A DNA stretch of 64,000 nucleotides from NCBI RefSeq assembly GCF_900091615.1, contig NZ_FMIA01000002.1, forward strand, positions 5,642,001 to 5,706,000, given 5' to 3'. The translations under genes and the position numbers were made by a program. Each line of letters begins with the position of its first letter. Within the stretch, counting starts at the first letter, position 1. This stretch comes from Micromonospora yangpuensis. Lineage in GTDB: Bacteria; Actinomycetota; Actinomycetes; Mycobacteriales; Micromonosporaceae. Positions 54,901 to 62,437 of the stretch are shown piece by piece. The notes under the pieces were generated by a model. It did no database searches. It worked only from the letters and a program-made list of their open reading frames with translations, and was not told the DNA's origin.

Positions 54901-57805
54901 CATCGAGCAGATCCGGTTCCGGGTGGCCGCACAGGGCGCCGGCGGTCGGATCGAGGTACGCGCCGGAGCCGCCGACGGTCCGCTGATCACCACGGCCACC
55001 GTGCCGACCACGGGTGCCTGGCAGACGTACACCAATGTCACCGCGGAGGTGCCGGCGGACGCCGACACGGGCGGGTCGTTGTTCTTCGTGGCCCGGGACC
55101 CCGCCGGGGGTGCCAACAGCCTGTTCAACGTCAACTGGATGGACTTCGTCGGCAAGGGCGTCACCGACAACGCGCCGCCGACGGTGACCGCCACGGCCAC
55201 CCCGCTCACCGGCACCGCGCCGGTCGAGGTCTCCTTCACCGGTACGGCCACCGACGCCGAGGACGACACCCCGTTCACGTACGCCTGGGACTTCGGTGAC
55301 GGCGGTACGGCGGACACGCTGAACGCCACCCACACCTACACCGTGCCGGGCACGTTCACCGCCACCCTGACGGTCACCGACAACCGGGGCGCGAAGGCGT
55401 ACGCGACCGTCCAGGTCAAGGTGGAGGCGCCGAACACCTCCTGCTTCGGTGCCCGCTCGGACGACTTCCTCGGCAACGACCTGGACAAGGACCGCTGGAC
55501 GGTGGTCCGGGAGAACCAGCTCTACTCCGTCTCCGGGGGCGCGCTGCGGCTGCCCACCGCCGTCGGTGACCTGTACGGCACCCGCAACGACGCGACCAAC
55601 CTGGTGCTCCAGCCCGCACCCAGCGGGGCCTGGCAGGCCACCACGAAGGTCACCGTCCCGACCACGGCCGACTACCAGCAGGCCGGCCTGATCGTCTACG
55701 GCGACGACGACAACTACGCCAAGGTTGACCTGCTGTACGGCGGCAACCGCAAGGTGGAGTTCATCCGGGAGACCGCCGCGACGCCGCGCAACGAGGGTGC
55801 CGACGCGACCGCCTGGTCCGCCGGTGACACCGTCTACCTGCGCATGATCAGCGACGGGACGAACCTGACCGCGGCGTACTCCGCCGACGGGCAGACCTTC
55901 ACCCCGGTCGGCCGCTCGGCCGCGCTGGCCGGCATCACCAACCCCCGGATCGGCGTCTTCGCCCTCAACGGCGGCACCACCGCGCCGGTGGTGGACGCGG
56001 TCTTCGACTGGTTCCAGGTCACGCCCGACGCTCCGGCCGAGCCGGTGACCCCGTCGGACGAGTTCACCGGGAACAGCCTGGACAAGTGCCGGTGGAACGC
56101 GATCGTCCGCGAGGACGCCGCCGCCTACCGGGTGACCGACGGCGCGCTGCGCATCGACGTGCCCAACGGTGACATCTACGGCACCGGCAACACCGGACCG
56201 ACGAACTTCATCCTGCAGAACGCGCCGGCGGGCGACTGGACGCTGGAGACGAAGGTCGACGGCAGCCTGCTGAACGAGCAGTACCAGCAGGCCGGTCTGC
56301 TGGTCTACGCGGACGACGACAACTACCTCAAGTTCGACTTCATCGCGGACAACACCGCCGGGCAGGCAGTCTCCCGCCGGATCGAGTTCCGCAGCGAGGT
56401 CGGCGGGGCGGTGCAGAGTCCGCAGCCGGAGGCCGCCAACCTGACCCAGGCGGTCTGGCACCTGCGGCTGGCCCGTAGCGGCAACAGCTACACCGCCGCC
56501 TACTCGGCCGACGGCCAGGAGTGGACCACGCTCGGGACGCTGACCAGCACCGCCGTCGGGGCCACCCCGAAGGTGGGTCTGTTCACCCTCGGGGCCAACC
56601 AGACCGCCTCGAAGACGGCGTCGTTCGACTACTTCCGGGTCACCACCGGACAGGTCGACGACACCGCGCCGGTGACCACGGCCGAGGTGTCCGGCACCCC
56701 GGTCGAGGGCTGGTACACCGGCCCGGTGACGGTCACCCTGACCGCCACCGACGCCGACACCGGCGTCGAGCGCACCGAGTACCAGCTCGACGGGGCCACC
56801 GAGTGGACCGCGTACACCGAGCCGGTGGAGATCACCGGGGACGGTGAGCACGAGCTGCGGTTCCGCTCGACCGACGAGGCCGGCAACGTCGAGGAGACGA
56901 AGACGGTCACGGTCAAGATCGACGCCACCGCGCCGGTCAGCTCCGCGCAGTTCGCCAACGCGAACGACGAGGGCTGGCACGACGGTACGGTCCCGGTGGT
57001 GCTCAGCTCGACCGACGCCGGTTCCGGGGTCAAGCTGCTGGAGTGGTCGCTGGACGGTGGGGACTGGACGCCGTACACCGAGGCGGTCCAGATCAGCGGG
57101 GACGGGCAGCACGAGCTGCTCTACCGGGCCACCGACAACGCCGGCAACGTGGAGGCGCTGAAGTCGGCGATCGTCAAGATCGACGGCACCAAGCCGACGC
57201 TGCTGGTCTCCGGCATCGCCGACGGTCAGCTCTACGGTGACAGCCAGGACGTACGGATCTCCTGGCAGGCGGTCGACTCGACCTCCGGCATCAAGACCGT
57301 CACCGGCGTGCTGGACGGCAGGACGTACGCCAGCGGGACGCTCCAGGCCATGTACGAGCTCACCCTCGGCATGCACGAGCTGACCGTGACCGCTACCGAC
57401 AAGGCGGGCAACAAGACCACCTCGACGGTACGGTTCTTCGTCACCACCTCGTTCCGGGACATGCAGAACCTGATCGACCGGTTCAAGGCGACCGGGCGGC
57501 TCTCCAACAAGGCCCACCGCCAGCTGACCAACAAGCTGACGGCGGTCCGGACCTCGGAGGCCGCCGGCAACGACAAGCGGGCGGTCCAGCAGTTGACCGC
57601 ATTCCGTGCCCTCGCTGCCGACACCGCCCTGGTCACCGACGCCGAGGTTCGGGAAGCCCTGGTCCGGGACGCCGACGCCATGATCGTCCGGCTCGGTGGC
57701 ACGGCCAGCAAGGCCGGAGTCAAGGCGAACGACGGCAACAAGGTCGACGGCGCTGGCCGCCTCGGGGAGGATCCGACCCGGATCGCCCCCAACGGCAAGC
57801 TCTGA
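51980..57805 (+). CDS. giant secreted ThuA + PQQ-type sugar dehydrogenase + PKD/CBM protein, copy 2 with extra repeats
   Basis: A 1941-residue paralogue. The order matches copy 1 through the second DUF1349-like sandwich (about residue 1555): signal peptide about 1-34, ThuA about 55-280, GSDH about 290-715, PKD 1, HDEHAHP region, CBM6-like about 920-1060, PKD 2, two sandwiches. Two OmpL47-type beta domains follow (about 1557-1645 and 1651-1737, each TGDGEHEL/SGDGQHEL-like and ending VKID), then a Big-like domain (about 1738-1826) and a FIMAH-like helical domain (about 1827-1905, RDMQNLIDRF). GTG at 51980 follows GAGGAGA. The extra tail may bind envelope or host surfaces. Both copies are probably coregulated. 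Confidence 0.88.
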   Translation: MSLFRRIRSSRGPLPAALLTLTLTTTLIGAPAQAAPTTALTAAKAAPVLAAPATQAAEPYSVLVFSKTAGFRHGSIPAGIAAIQQLGADNGFTVDTTEDGAAFTDENLARYKAVIWLSTTGDVLDAGQQAAFERYIQGGGGYAGVHAASDTEYSWEWYGDLVGAYFSGHPANQTATIKVEDHAHDSTAHLPERWSRYDEWYNFRTNPRGDVHVLSSLDETSYNPGAGAMGADHPIAWCQEYDGGRSWYTGGGHTNESFAEPEFLRHLLGGIQTAAGVVDSDCAASKTSSFEKVTLDSNTSNPMELDIAPDGRVFYIERDGRVQIVKPDTGNTVTALTLSVFTGNEDGLIGIRLDPDFATNGWVFLYYAPAGGGPRNYISRFTVTGDTIDPASEKVVLQVDTQRNTCCHAGGSMVFDSAGNLYLATGDNTNPFESSAYTPIDERPGRQDYDAQRTSGNTNDLRGKVLRIHPEDDGTYTVPEGNLFPPGTEKTRPEIYAMGFRNPFRIGIDPATDVLYVGDYGPDAGSANPNRGPAGLVEWNIVDRPGNFGWPYCHGNNQAYNDYQFPSGPSGAKFDCAAPVNNSPNNTGLTDLPPAIAATVDYGYGGDPRFPEIGGGGAPMGGPVYRYDADNPSPTKWPAYFDSKAIFGEWNQSKMYTFQVAKDGKSLIDINQLLVGMTFIRPMDFEFGPDGALYLIEWGSGFGGNNDNSGVYRIDYVAGDRAPIASATADPTSGAAPLTVTFSSAGSRDPDGGTLTYAWAFGDGQTSTEANPTHTYAEAGNYTAQLTVTNPAGRTAVANVPVTVGNTAPTVTIEFPPDGGFFNWGDQVKYTIKVTDPEDGEIDCAKVNLQVLLGHDEHAHPLDQLTGCTGTVQTQLADGHGAEANVFTVLEATYTDAGGTGGSAPLTGRALEILQPKQKQAEYYSATGRVAGATGGGDPGVVREAGSDSAGGGQNIGFIEDGDWWSVDPADLTGIEQIRFRVAAQGAGGRIEVRAGAADGPLITTATVPTTGAWQTYTNVTAEVPADADTGGSLFFVARDPAGGANSLFNVNWMDFVGKGVTDNAPPTVTATATPLTGTAPVEVSFTGTATDAEDDTPFTYAWDFGDGGTADTLNATHTYTVPGTFTATLTVTDNRGAKAYATVQVKVEAPNTSCFGARSDDFLGNDLDKDRWTVVRENQLYSVSGGALRLPTAVGDLYGTRNDATNLVLQPAPSGAWQATTKVTVPTTADYQQAGLIVYGDDDNYAKVDLLYGGNRKVEFIRETAATPRNEGADATAWSAGDTVYLRMISDGTNLTAAYSADGQTFTPVGRSAALAGITNPRIGVFALNGGTTAPVVDAVFDWFQVTPDAPAEPVTPSDEFTGNSLDKCRWNAIVREDAAAYRVTDGALRIDVPNGDIYGTGNTGPTNFILQNAPAGDWTLETKVDGSLLNEQYQQAGLLVYADDDNYLKFDFIADNTAGQAVSRRIEFRSEVGGAVQSPQPEAANLTQAVWHLRLARSGNSYTAAYSADGQEWTTLGTLTSTAVGATPKVGLFTLGANQTASKTASFDYFRVTTGQVDDTAPVTTAEVSGTPVEGWYTGPVTVTLTATDADTGVERTEYQLDGATEWTAYTEPVEITGDGEHELRFRSTDEAGNVEETKTVTVKIDATAPVSSAQFANANDEGWHDGTVPVVLSSTDAGSGVKLLEWSLDGGDWTPYTEAVQISGDGQHELLYRATDNAGNVEALKSAIVKIDGTKPTLLVSGIADGQLYGDSQDVRISWQAVDSTSGIKTVTGVLDGRTYASGTLQAMYELTLGMHELTVTATDKAGNKTTSTVRFFVTTSFRDMQNLIDRFKATGRLSNKAHRQLTNKLTAVRTSEAAGNDKRAVQQLTAFRALAADTALVTDAEVREALVRDADAMIVRLGGTASKAGVKANDGNKVDGAGRLGEDPTRIAPNGKL

Positions 57806-57812
57806 CCGACCC

Positions 57813-57856
57813 CGGGGTGCCCGTCCACTGCCAACCGGCGGTGGGCGGGCACCCCG
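57813..57856 (+). terminator. terminator of giant gene copy 2
   Basis: CGGGGTGCCCGTCCAC (57813-57828) and GTGGGCGGGCACCCCG (57841-57856), one G-U pair, loop 12. Confidence 0.8.
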
Positions 57857-57928
57857 CTCGTTTCCCCCCGGACCCTTCTTCCCGCCCGCCCCGCCCTGAC
57901 CAGCTCGTTTCACCTGAGGAGCGACATC

Positions 57929-58864
57929 ATGCGTACCCGCTGGGGTTCCGCCACCGTCCTCGCCGGCCTCTGCCTGGCGGCTCTGACCGCCACCCCCGCG
58001 CCGCTGGTCACCACATCCACGATGCTGGCCGCCGAATCCACGACACTAGCGCCTGAATCAGGGAGAGTGCCCCCTCGATCTTCAGCCCTGGAATCGGTGG
58101 CCACTCAATCGGGGATGTTGGCCTCTGGATCAGGAACAGCGACCACTCAATCCACGATCCTGGCCCCTGAATCAGGGACGGTGGCCACTCGGACCGGGAT
58201 GCTGCTGGTCGACGGGGAGCTGAAGCTGGTGGTGGCCGGGGACGGGGCGACCGGGATCACCGTCCAGGCCCGCTACGCCGACGACGACCGGCCATTGGAC
58301 CAGATGGTCCGGCTGGTGGTGACCGCCACGGGCGAGGGCGGACGTTCGCTCGGTCCACTGCAGATCGAGCCCTCCGGCGAGGGCCAGGGCTTCTACACCA
58401 CCGGCCCGGTGCTTACTCCCGGCCGTTGGCAGGTGACAGTCACCGGGCCGGCCGCCAACCCCGGTAGCGCGACCGCCGAGGTCGAGGCCCGCCCGGCGGC
58501 CAGTCCGCCCCCGGCACCCGCCGTCGACAGCCGGCAGGCCGCGGTGGAGAACGGAAGTGGCCTGCTCCGGACCGTGGGACTGGCCGTGATCGTGCTCGTC
58601 GTCCTGGCCGTGGCCGGCATCCTGCTGACCGCCCGCCGCCGTGGTCACACCCCGGCCACCACTGACACCGCAGCCACCACCGACACCGCAGCCACCACCG
58701 ACACCGACACCCGCACCACCGACCGCGCAGCCACCACCCCCGGTGCCACCCCCGGCACCGGCACCACCGCTACCGCTACCTCCACCGGCACCGGCACCGG
58801 CACCGGCACCGGCACCGGTGAGCGCACAAGCCCACACGCCACCCACCCGGACACCGCCGAATAG
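57929..58864 (+). CDS. secreted, C-terminally anchored low-complexity protein
   Basis: A 311-residue protein with a signal peptide (about 1-24), a Thr/Ser/Glu-rich repeat region (TLAPESG, ILAPESG, MLASGSG, about 30-90), a beta-rich FixH/CopC-like domain (about 92-190: KLVVAGDGATGITVQARYADD, GQGFYTTGPVLTPGRWQVTV) and a single membrane helix (about 212-234). The cytoplasmic Thr/Asp tail is repetitive (DTAATTDTAATTDT, then a GTGTGT run). ATG at 57929 follows GAGGAGC. It lies 124 bp after giant gene copy 2; a role in anchoring or presenting those proteins is only a guess. Confidence 0.78.
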   Translation: MRTRWGSATVLAGLCLAALTATPAPLVTTSTMLAAESTTLAPESGRVPPRSSALESVATQSGMLASGSGTATTQSTILAPESGTVATRTGMLLVDGELKLVVAGDGATGITVQARYADDDRPLDQMVRLVVTATGEGGRSLGPLQIEPSGEGQGFYTTGPVLTPGRWQVTVTGPAANPGSATAEVEARPAASPPPAPAVDSRQAAVENGSGLLRTVGLAVIVLVVLAVAGILLTARRRGHTPATTDTAATTDTAATTDTDTRTTDRAATTPGATPGTGTTATATSTGTGTGTGTGTGERTSPHATHPDTAE

Positions 58865-58884
58865 GACAGCACCGTCCCGATGCC

Positions 58885-58979
58885 GCCGTACCCGGTCAAC
58901 GCCGTACCCGGTCAACGCCGTACCCGGTCAACGCCGTACCCGGTCAACGCCGTACCCGTTCAACGCCGTACCCGGTCAG
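58885..58979 (-). repeat. 16-bp tandem repeat spanning the aldo/keto reductase stop codon (six units)
   Basis: GCCGTACCCGGTCAAC occurs at 58885, 58901, 58917, 58933, 58949 (one variant base) and 58965 (partial). The last unit holds the gene stop (58976-58978). Confidence 0.93.
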
Positions 58980-59929
58980 AGTAGGGCGCGCAGGGCGGCC
59001 CAGTCGGCGGCGTCCGGCCGCCAGGCCCCGGCCTCGGCGTTGGCGCGTACCTGGTCGGCGGTGGTTGCCCCGGCGATCACCGAGGTCACCGCCGGCTGGG
59101 CGGCCAGTCCGCCGATGGCCACCTGGAGCATCGAGAGTCCCCGCTCGGCCGCGTACGCCTCGATCGCCTCGATGGTGTCCCAGTCGGCGGCGGCGAGGCG
59201 CTCGGCGTACCGGCCGCCGCCGGCCAGCCGGGTGCCCTCCGGGGGCGCCGAGCCACGCCGGTACTTGCCGGTGAGCAGCCCGTCGGCGAGCGGGAAGAAC
59301 GGCAGCAGCCCGAGGCCGAACCGCTCGCAGGCCGGCACCACCTCCGCCTCGACGCCACGCTCCAGCAGGCTGTAGTGGTTCTGGGCGCTGATGAACGGGG
59401 TCATGCCGCCGGTGCGGGCGGTCCAGTCGGCATCGGCGATCTGCCAGCCGGTGAAGTTGGAGTTGCCCAGGTAGCGGACCTTGCCGGCGCGGACCAGGTC
59501 GTCCAGCGCCGCCAGGGTCTCCTCGATCGGCGTACCCGGATCGGGCTGGTGCATCTGGTACAGGTCGATGTGGTCGGTGCCGAGGCGGCGCAGCGACGCC
59601 TCCACCGCGCGGGCGACGTACCGGCGGGCGCCCCGGGCGTCGAAGTCCGGGCCGTTCATGCCGTGCATGTCCATGCCGAACTTGGTGGCCAGCACCACGT
59701 CGTCCCGGCGGCCCTTGAGCGCCTGGCCCAGCACCTCCTCGGAGGCGCCCTGCGGCTCGCCGTAGATGTCCGCGGTGTCGAAGAGGTTGATCCCCGCGTC
59801 GATCGCGGCGTCGACCACCGCCCGGGTGCCGTCGAGGTCCAGCTTGCGGCCGAAGTTGTTGCAGCCGATGCCCACCACGGACACCACGAGCCCGGAGTCG
59901 CCCAGCCTGCGATATGCCATCTCAGTCAC
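58976..59929 (-). CDS. aldo/keto reductase
   Basis: A 317-residue TIM-barrel NADPH enzyme. Catalytic tetrad: Asp and Tyr in LFDTADIYGEPQGASE, Lys in VLATKFGMD and His in DLYQMHQPDPGTP. The cofactor end reads IAGATTADQVRANAEAG. It resembles actinobacterial general AKR/IolS-like oxidoreductases; the substrate is not known. GTG at 59929 lies six bases after TAGGGT (a leaderless-type promoter), and an ATG three codons on is the alternative. Its 3' end is tandemly repeated, and its upstream region is palindromic copy F. Confidence 0.9.
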   Translation of the reverse strand: MTEMAYRRLGDSGLVVSVVGIGCNNFGRKLDLDGTRAVVDAAIDAGINLFDTADIYGEPQGASEEVLGQALKGRRDDVVLATKFGMDMHGMNGPDFDARGARRYVARAVEASLRRLGTDHIDLYQMHQPDPGTPIEETLAALDDLVRAGKVRYLGNSNFTGWQIADADWTARTGGMTPFISAQNHYSLLERGVEAEVVPACERFGLGLLPFFPLADGLLTGKYRRGSAPPEGTRLAGGGRYAERLAAADWDTIEAIEAYAAERGLSMLQVAIGGLAAQPAVTSVIAGATTADQVRANAEAGAWRPDAADWAALRALL

Positions 59930-59935
59930 CGCACC

Positions 59936-59941
59936 ACCCTA
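59936..59941 (-). promoter_or_regulatory. candidate -10 of a leaderless aldo/keto reductase promoter
   Basis: TAGGGT on the minus strand ends six bases before GTG at 59929. Its upstream neighbour is palindromic copy F, which would include the -35 position. Confidence 0.35.
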
Positions 59942-59947
59942 TGCGAG

Positions 59948-60003
59948 GTGTTAGGAAGGGGCCCCTGTACAACGTTTTGCGATAACAGGGGGCCCTTCCT
60001 TTC
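59948..60003 (-). repeat. dispersed palindromic element, copy F
   Basis: Plus strand: GTGTTAGGAAGGGGCCCC, GCGATAACAGGGGGCCC, ending TTCCT. It lies between the aldo/keto reductase start and the ABC-F stop, in the reverse orientation to copies A, C, D, E. Confidence 0.88.
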
Positions 60004-60006
60004 AGC

Positions 60007-61677
60007 TCACCAGGTGGGGGTGGGGGTTTCGACCACCTCGTTGTCGTCGCCGAAGAGCAGGAAGCGGTCGAAGGTGCGGGTGAACCACCGGTCGTGGGTG
60101 ACCGCGACCACCGTGCCGTCGAAGGCGGTCAGCCCGGCTTCGAGCGCCTCGGCGGAGGCCAGGTCGAGGTTGTCGGTCGGCTCGTCGAGCAGCAGCAGGG
60201 TCGCCCCGGAGAGCTCCAGCAGCAGCACCAGGAACCGGGCCTGCTGACCACCGGAGAGGGTGCCGAAGCGCTGGTCGCCCTGGCCGGCCAGCTCGTATCG
60301 GCTGAGCGCCGCCATCGCGGCGTGCCGGTCCATCCCGGACCGGTGCTCGTCGCCCCGCCAGAGGATCTCGACAAGCGTCCGGTCCATCAGCTCCGGCCGG
60401 TCGTGGGTCTGCGAGAAGTGCCCGGGACGGACCCGCGCGCCGAGCCGGGCCACCCCGTCGTGGGCCACCGGGGCGAGCGCCGCCGCGCCGTCGACCGGCC
60501 CGTTGGCCGGGTCCGGGTCGGTGCCGCCGCGGGCCAGCAGCCGCAGGAAGTGCGACTTGCCGGTGCCGTTGGCCCCGAGCACCGCGACCCGGTCGCCATA
60601 CCAGAGCTCCAGGTCGAAGGGGTAGGTCAGGCCGTCCAGCTCCAGCTGCTCGCAGATCACCGCCCGCTTGCCGGTCCGCCCGCCGGTCAGCCGCATCCGG
60701 ATGTCCTGCTCCTTCGGCGGTACGGGCGGCGGCCCGGCCTCCTCGAACTTGCGCAGCCTGGTCTGGGCGGCCTGGTACCGGGAGGCCAACCCGTCGTTGT
60801 ACGCCGCCTTCTGCTTGTACATCAGCATCAGCTCACGCAGCTTCTGGTGTTCCTCGTCCCAACGTCGGCGCAGCTCGTCGAGGCGGGCGTGCCGGTTCAC
60901 CCGGGCGGCGTGCCAGTCGGCGAAGCCGCCCGGGTGCACCCAGGCGCTGCCACCCTCGACGGTGACCACCCGGTCGGCGGTCTGCGCCAGCAGTTCCCGG
61001 TCGTGCGAGACGTAGAGCACCGACTTCGGCGACTCCCGCAGCCGTCCCTCCAGCCAGCGTTTGCCGGGCACGTCGAGGAAGTTGTCCGGCTCGTCGAGCA
61101 GGAGCACCTCGTCGTCGCCGCGCAGCAGCAACTCCAGCGCGAAGCGCTTCTGCTGGCCACCGGAGAGGGTCCGGACCGGTCGGTGCCCGACCGCGTCCCA
61201 ACCCTGGCCGAGCACGATGGTGGCCACGGTGTCGAAGAGCACCTCGGCGTCGTACCCGCCGGTCTCGCCCCAGGCGGCCAACGCGTCGGCGTACGCCAGT
61301 TGGGCCTTGCCGGCGGCGGTGCTGTGCGGGCCGCGCGCCTCGGCCGCCCGCATCGCGGCCTCGGTGTCGGCGAGTCGCCGGCCGGCGGCACGCAGGGCGG
61401 GTGGGGTGAGGGAGAGGGCCAGGTCGGCGAGGGTGGTGTCGTCACCGATCATGCCGATGAACTGGCGCATCACGCCCAGCCCGCCGGCCCGGGAGATGCT
61501 GCCGGTGGGCACCGGCAGGTCACCGGCGACCATTCTCAGCAGCGTCGTCTTGCCCGCGCCGTTCGGCCCGACCAGGGCCACCTTGGCCCCCTCACCCACC
61601 CGGAACGACACGTCCCGGAAGAGCTCCCGGCCGTCGGGCAGGACGTGCCCGACCGCTGCCACGTCCACGTATCCCAC
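60007..61677 (-). CDS. ABC-F family ATPase
   Basis: A 556-residue duplicated-ATPase without membrane segments. The first domain has GPNGAGKTTLLRMVAG, signature LSGGQQKRFALE and LLLDEPDNFLDVPGKRWLE. A linker (about 250-330) rich in coiled coil (RRRWDEEHQKLRELML) follows. The second domain has GANGTGKSHFLRLLA, LSGGQQARFLVLL and LLLDEPTDNLDLASAEALEAGL. ABC-F proteins bind ribosomes at the E site, as translation factors or antibiotic-resistance factors. GTG at 61677 follows AGGA; upstream frame is a shadow. No resistance substrate can be named. Confidence 0.92.
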   Translation of the reverse strand: MGYVDVAAVGHVLPDGRELFRDVSFRVGEGAKVALVGPNGAGKTTLLRMVAGDLPVPTGSISRAGGLGVMRQFIGMIGDDTTLADLALSLTPPALRAAGRRLADTEAAMRAAEARGPHSTAAGKAQLAYADALAAWGETGGYDAEVLFDTVATIVLGQGWDAVGHRPVRTLSGGQQKRFALELLLRGDDEVLLLDEPDNFLDVPGKRWLEGRLRESPKSVLYVSHDRELLAQTADRVVTVEGGSAWVHPGGFADWHAARVNRHARLDELRRRWDEEHQKLRELMLMYKQKAAYNDGLASRYQAAQTRLRKFEEAGPPPVPPKEQDIRMRLTGGRTGKRAVICEQLELDGLTYPFDLELWYGDRVAVLGANGTGKSHFLRLLARGGTDPDPANGPVDGAAALAPVAHDGVARLGARVRPGHFSQTHDRPELMDRTLVEILWRGDEHRSGMDRHAAMAALSRYELAGQGDQRFGTLSGGQQARFLVLLLELSGATLLLLDEPTDNLDLASAEALEAGLTAFDGTVVAVTHDRWFTRTFDRFLLFGDDNEVVETPTPTW

Positions 61678-61718
61678 GTGCGAATCCTGCCCGAGTCGAC
61701 CACCCGGGCGACATCGAA

Positions 61719-62336
61719 TTACCGGGTGACCCGCAGCACCCGGTACCCCTTCTGGCTGGCCTGCCGGCCGACCTGCCACCCCTGGTCGACCAACCAGCGC
61801 TGCAGCGAGTCGCCGCCGAGGTGACGGGCGACCACCAGCCAGCCGACCCCGGCCGGGGCGAGCCGCGGCAACCAGCGTCCCAACAGCTCGTGCAACTCCG
61901 CCTTACCGATCCGGATCGGCGGGTTGGACCAGATCTGGGCGAAGGCGACGTCGTCGGGTACCTCATCCGGCGCGTGGACCCGTACCCGGTCGGCGACACC
62001 GACCCGCACCGCGTTCGCGGCGGTGAGTTCCCGGGCCCGCGCGTTGACGTCGACCGCCCAGACCGTGGCCGACGGGGCACACGAGGCGAGCACGCAGGTG
62101 ATCGGCCCGAACCCGCAGCCGAGGTCGAGCAACGCGCCGGAGGTGGCGGCGCTGGGCAGGTCGGCCTTGCGCAGCAGCACCCCGGTGCCGGGGTCGAGCC
62201 GGGCGGCGGAGAAGACCCCGCCGGCCGAGGCCAGGGTCCAGTCCCGGCCGGCGGCGCTGAATTCCACCTCACGGGGCGCGGCAGAGGTCGTCGGCTCGGC
62301 GGTGAAGTAGTGGTCCCCGGTCGTCACGTCCGGCAT
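61719..62336 (-). CDS. RsmC-like class I methyltransferase (MTS domain)
   Basis: A 205-residue SAM methyltransferase: DHYFTAEPTTSAAPREVEF, FSAARLDPGTGVLL, ALLDLGCGFGPITCVLA and the nucleic-acid-type IWSNPPIRIGKAELHELL. The NPP(I)R motif and domain order match the C-terminal half of RsmC, the 16S rRNA G1207 methyltransferase; short single-domain forms like this are common in actinobacteria. ATG at 62336 lies after CGAGA. It is divergent from the gene at 62438 and tail-to-tail with nothing. The substrate is inferred. Confidence 0.85.
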   Translation of the reverse strand: MPDVTTGDHYFTAEPTTSAAPREVEFSAAGRDWTLASAGGVFSAARLDPGTGVLLRKADLPSAATSGALLDLGCGFGPITCVLASCAPSATVWAVDVNARARELTAANAVRVGVADRVRVHAPDEVPDDVAFAQIWSNPPIRIGKAELHELLGRWLPRLAPAGVGWLVVARHLGGDSLQRWLVDQGWQVGRQASQKGYRVLRVTR

Positions 62337-62410
62337 TCTCGCACCGGGTGCCCGACAGCCCCTCGGGTGTCCCCGCGTGGTCGCTTGATTTTTCCGATTT
62401 ATCCCCTAAT

Positions 62411-62429
62411 GGGGCAATGGCCCCTACGC
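62411..62429 (+). promoter_or_regulatory. candidate leaderless -10 and hairpin before the gene at 62438
   Basis: GGGGCAATGGCCCC (62411-62424) is a small palindrome. TACGCT (62424-62429) is followed by seven bases and ATG at 62438. No ribosome-binding site precedes the ATG. Confidence 0.4.
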
Positions 62430-62437
62430 TACACATC

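Noticed and set aside
46764..57913. Very long antisense open frames opposite both giant proteins (over 1500 codons each)
   Set aside because: They are shadows of the real G+C-rich genes: no ribosome-binding sites, Arg/Gly/Val-rich composition with no domains, and the + strand has signal peptides and clear families.
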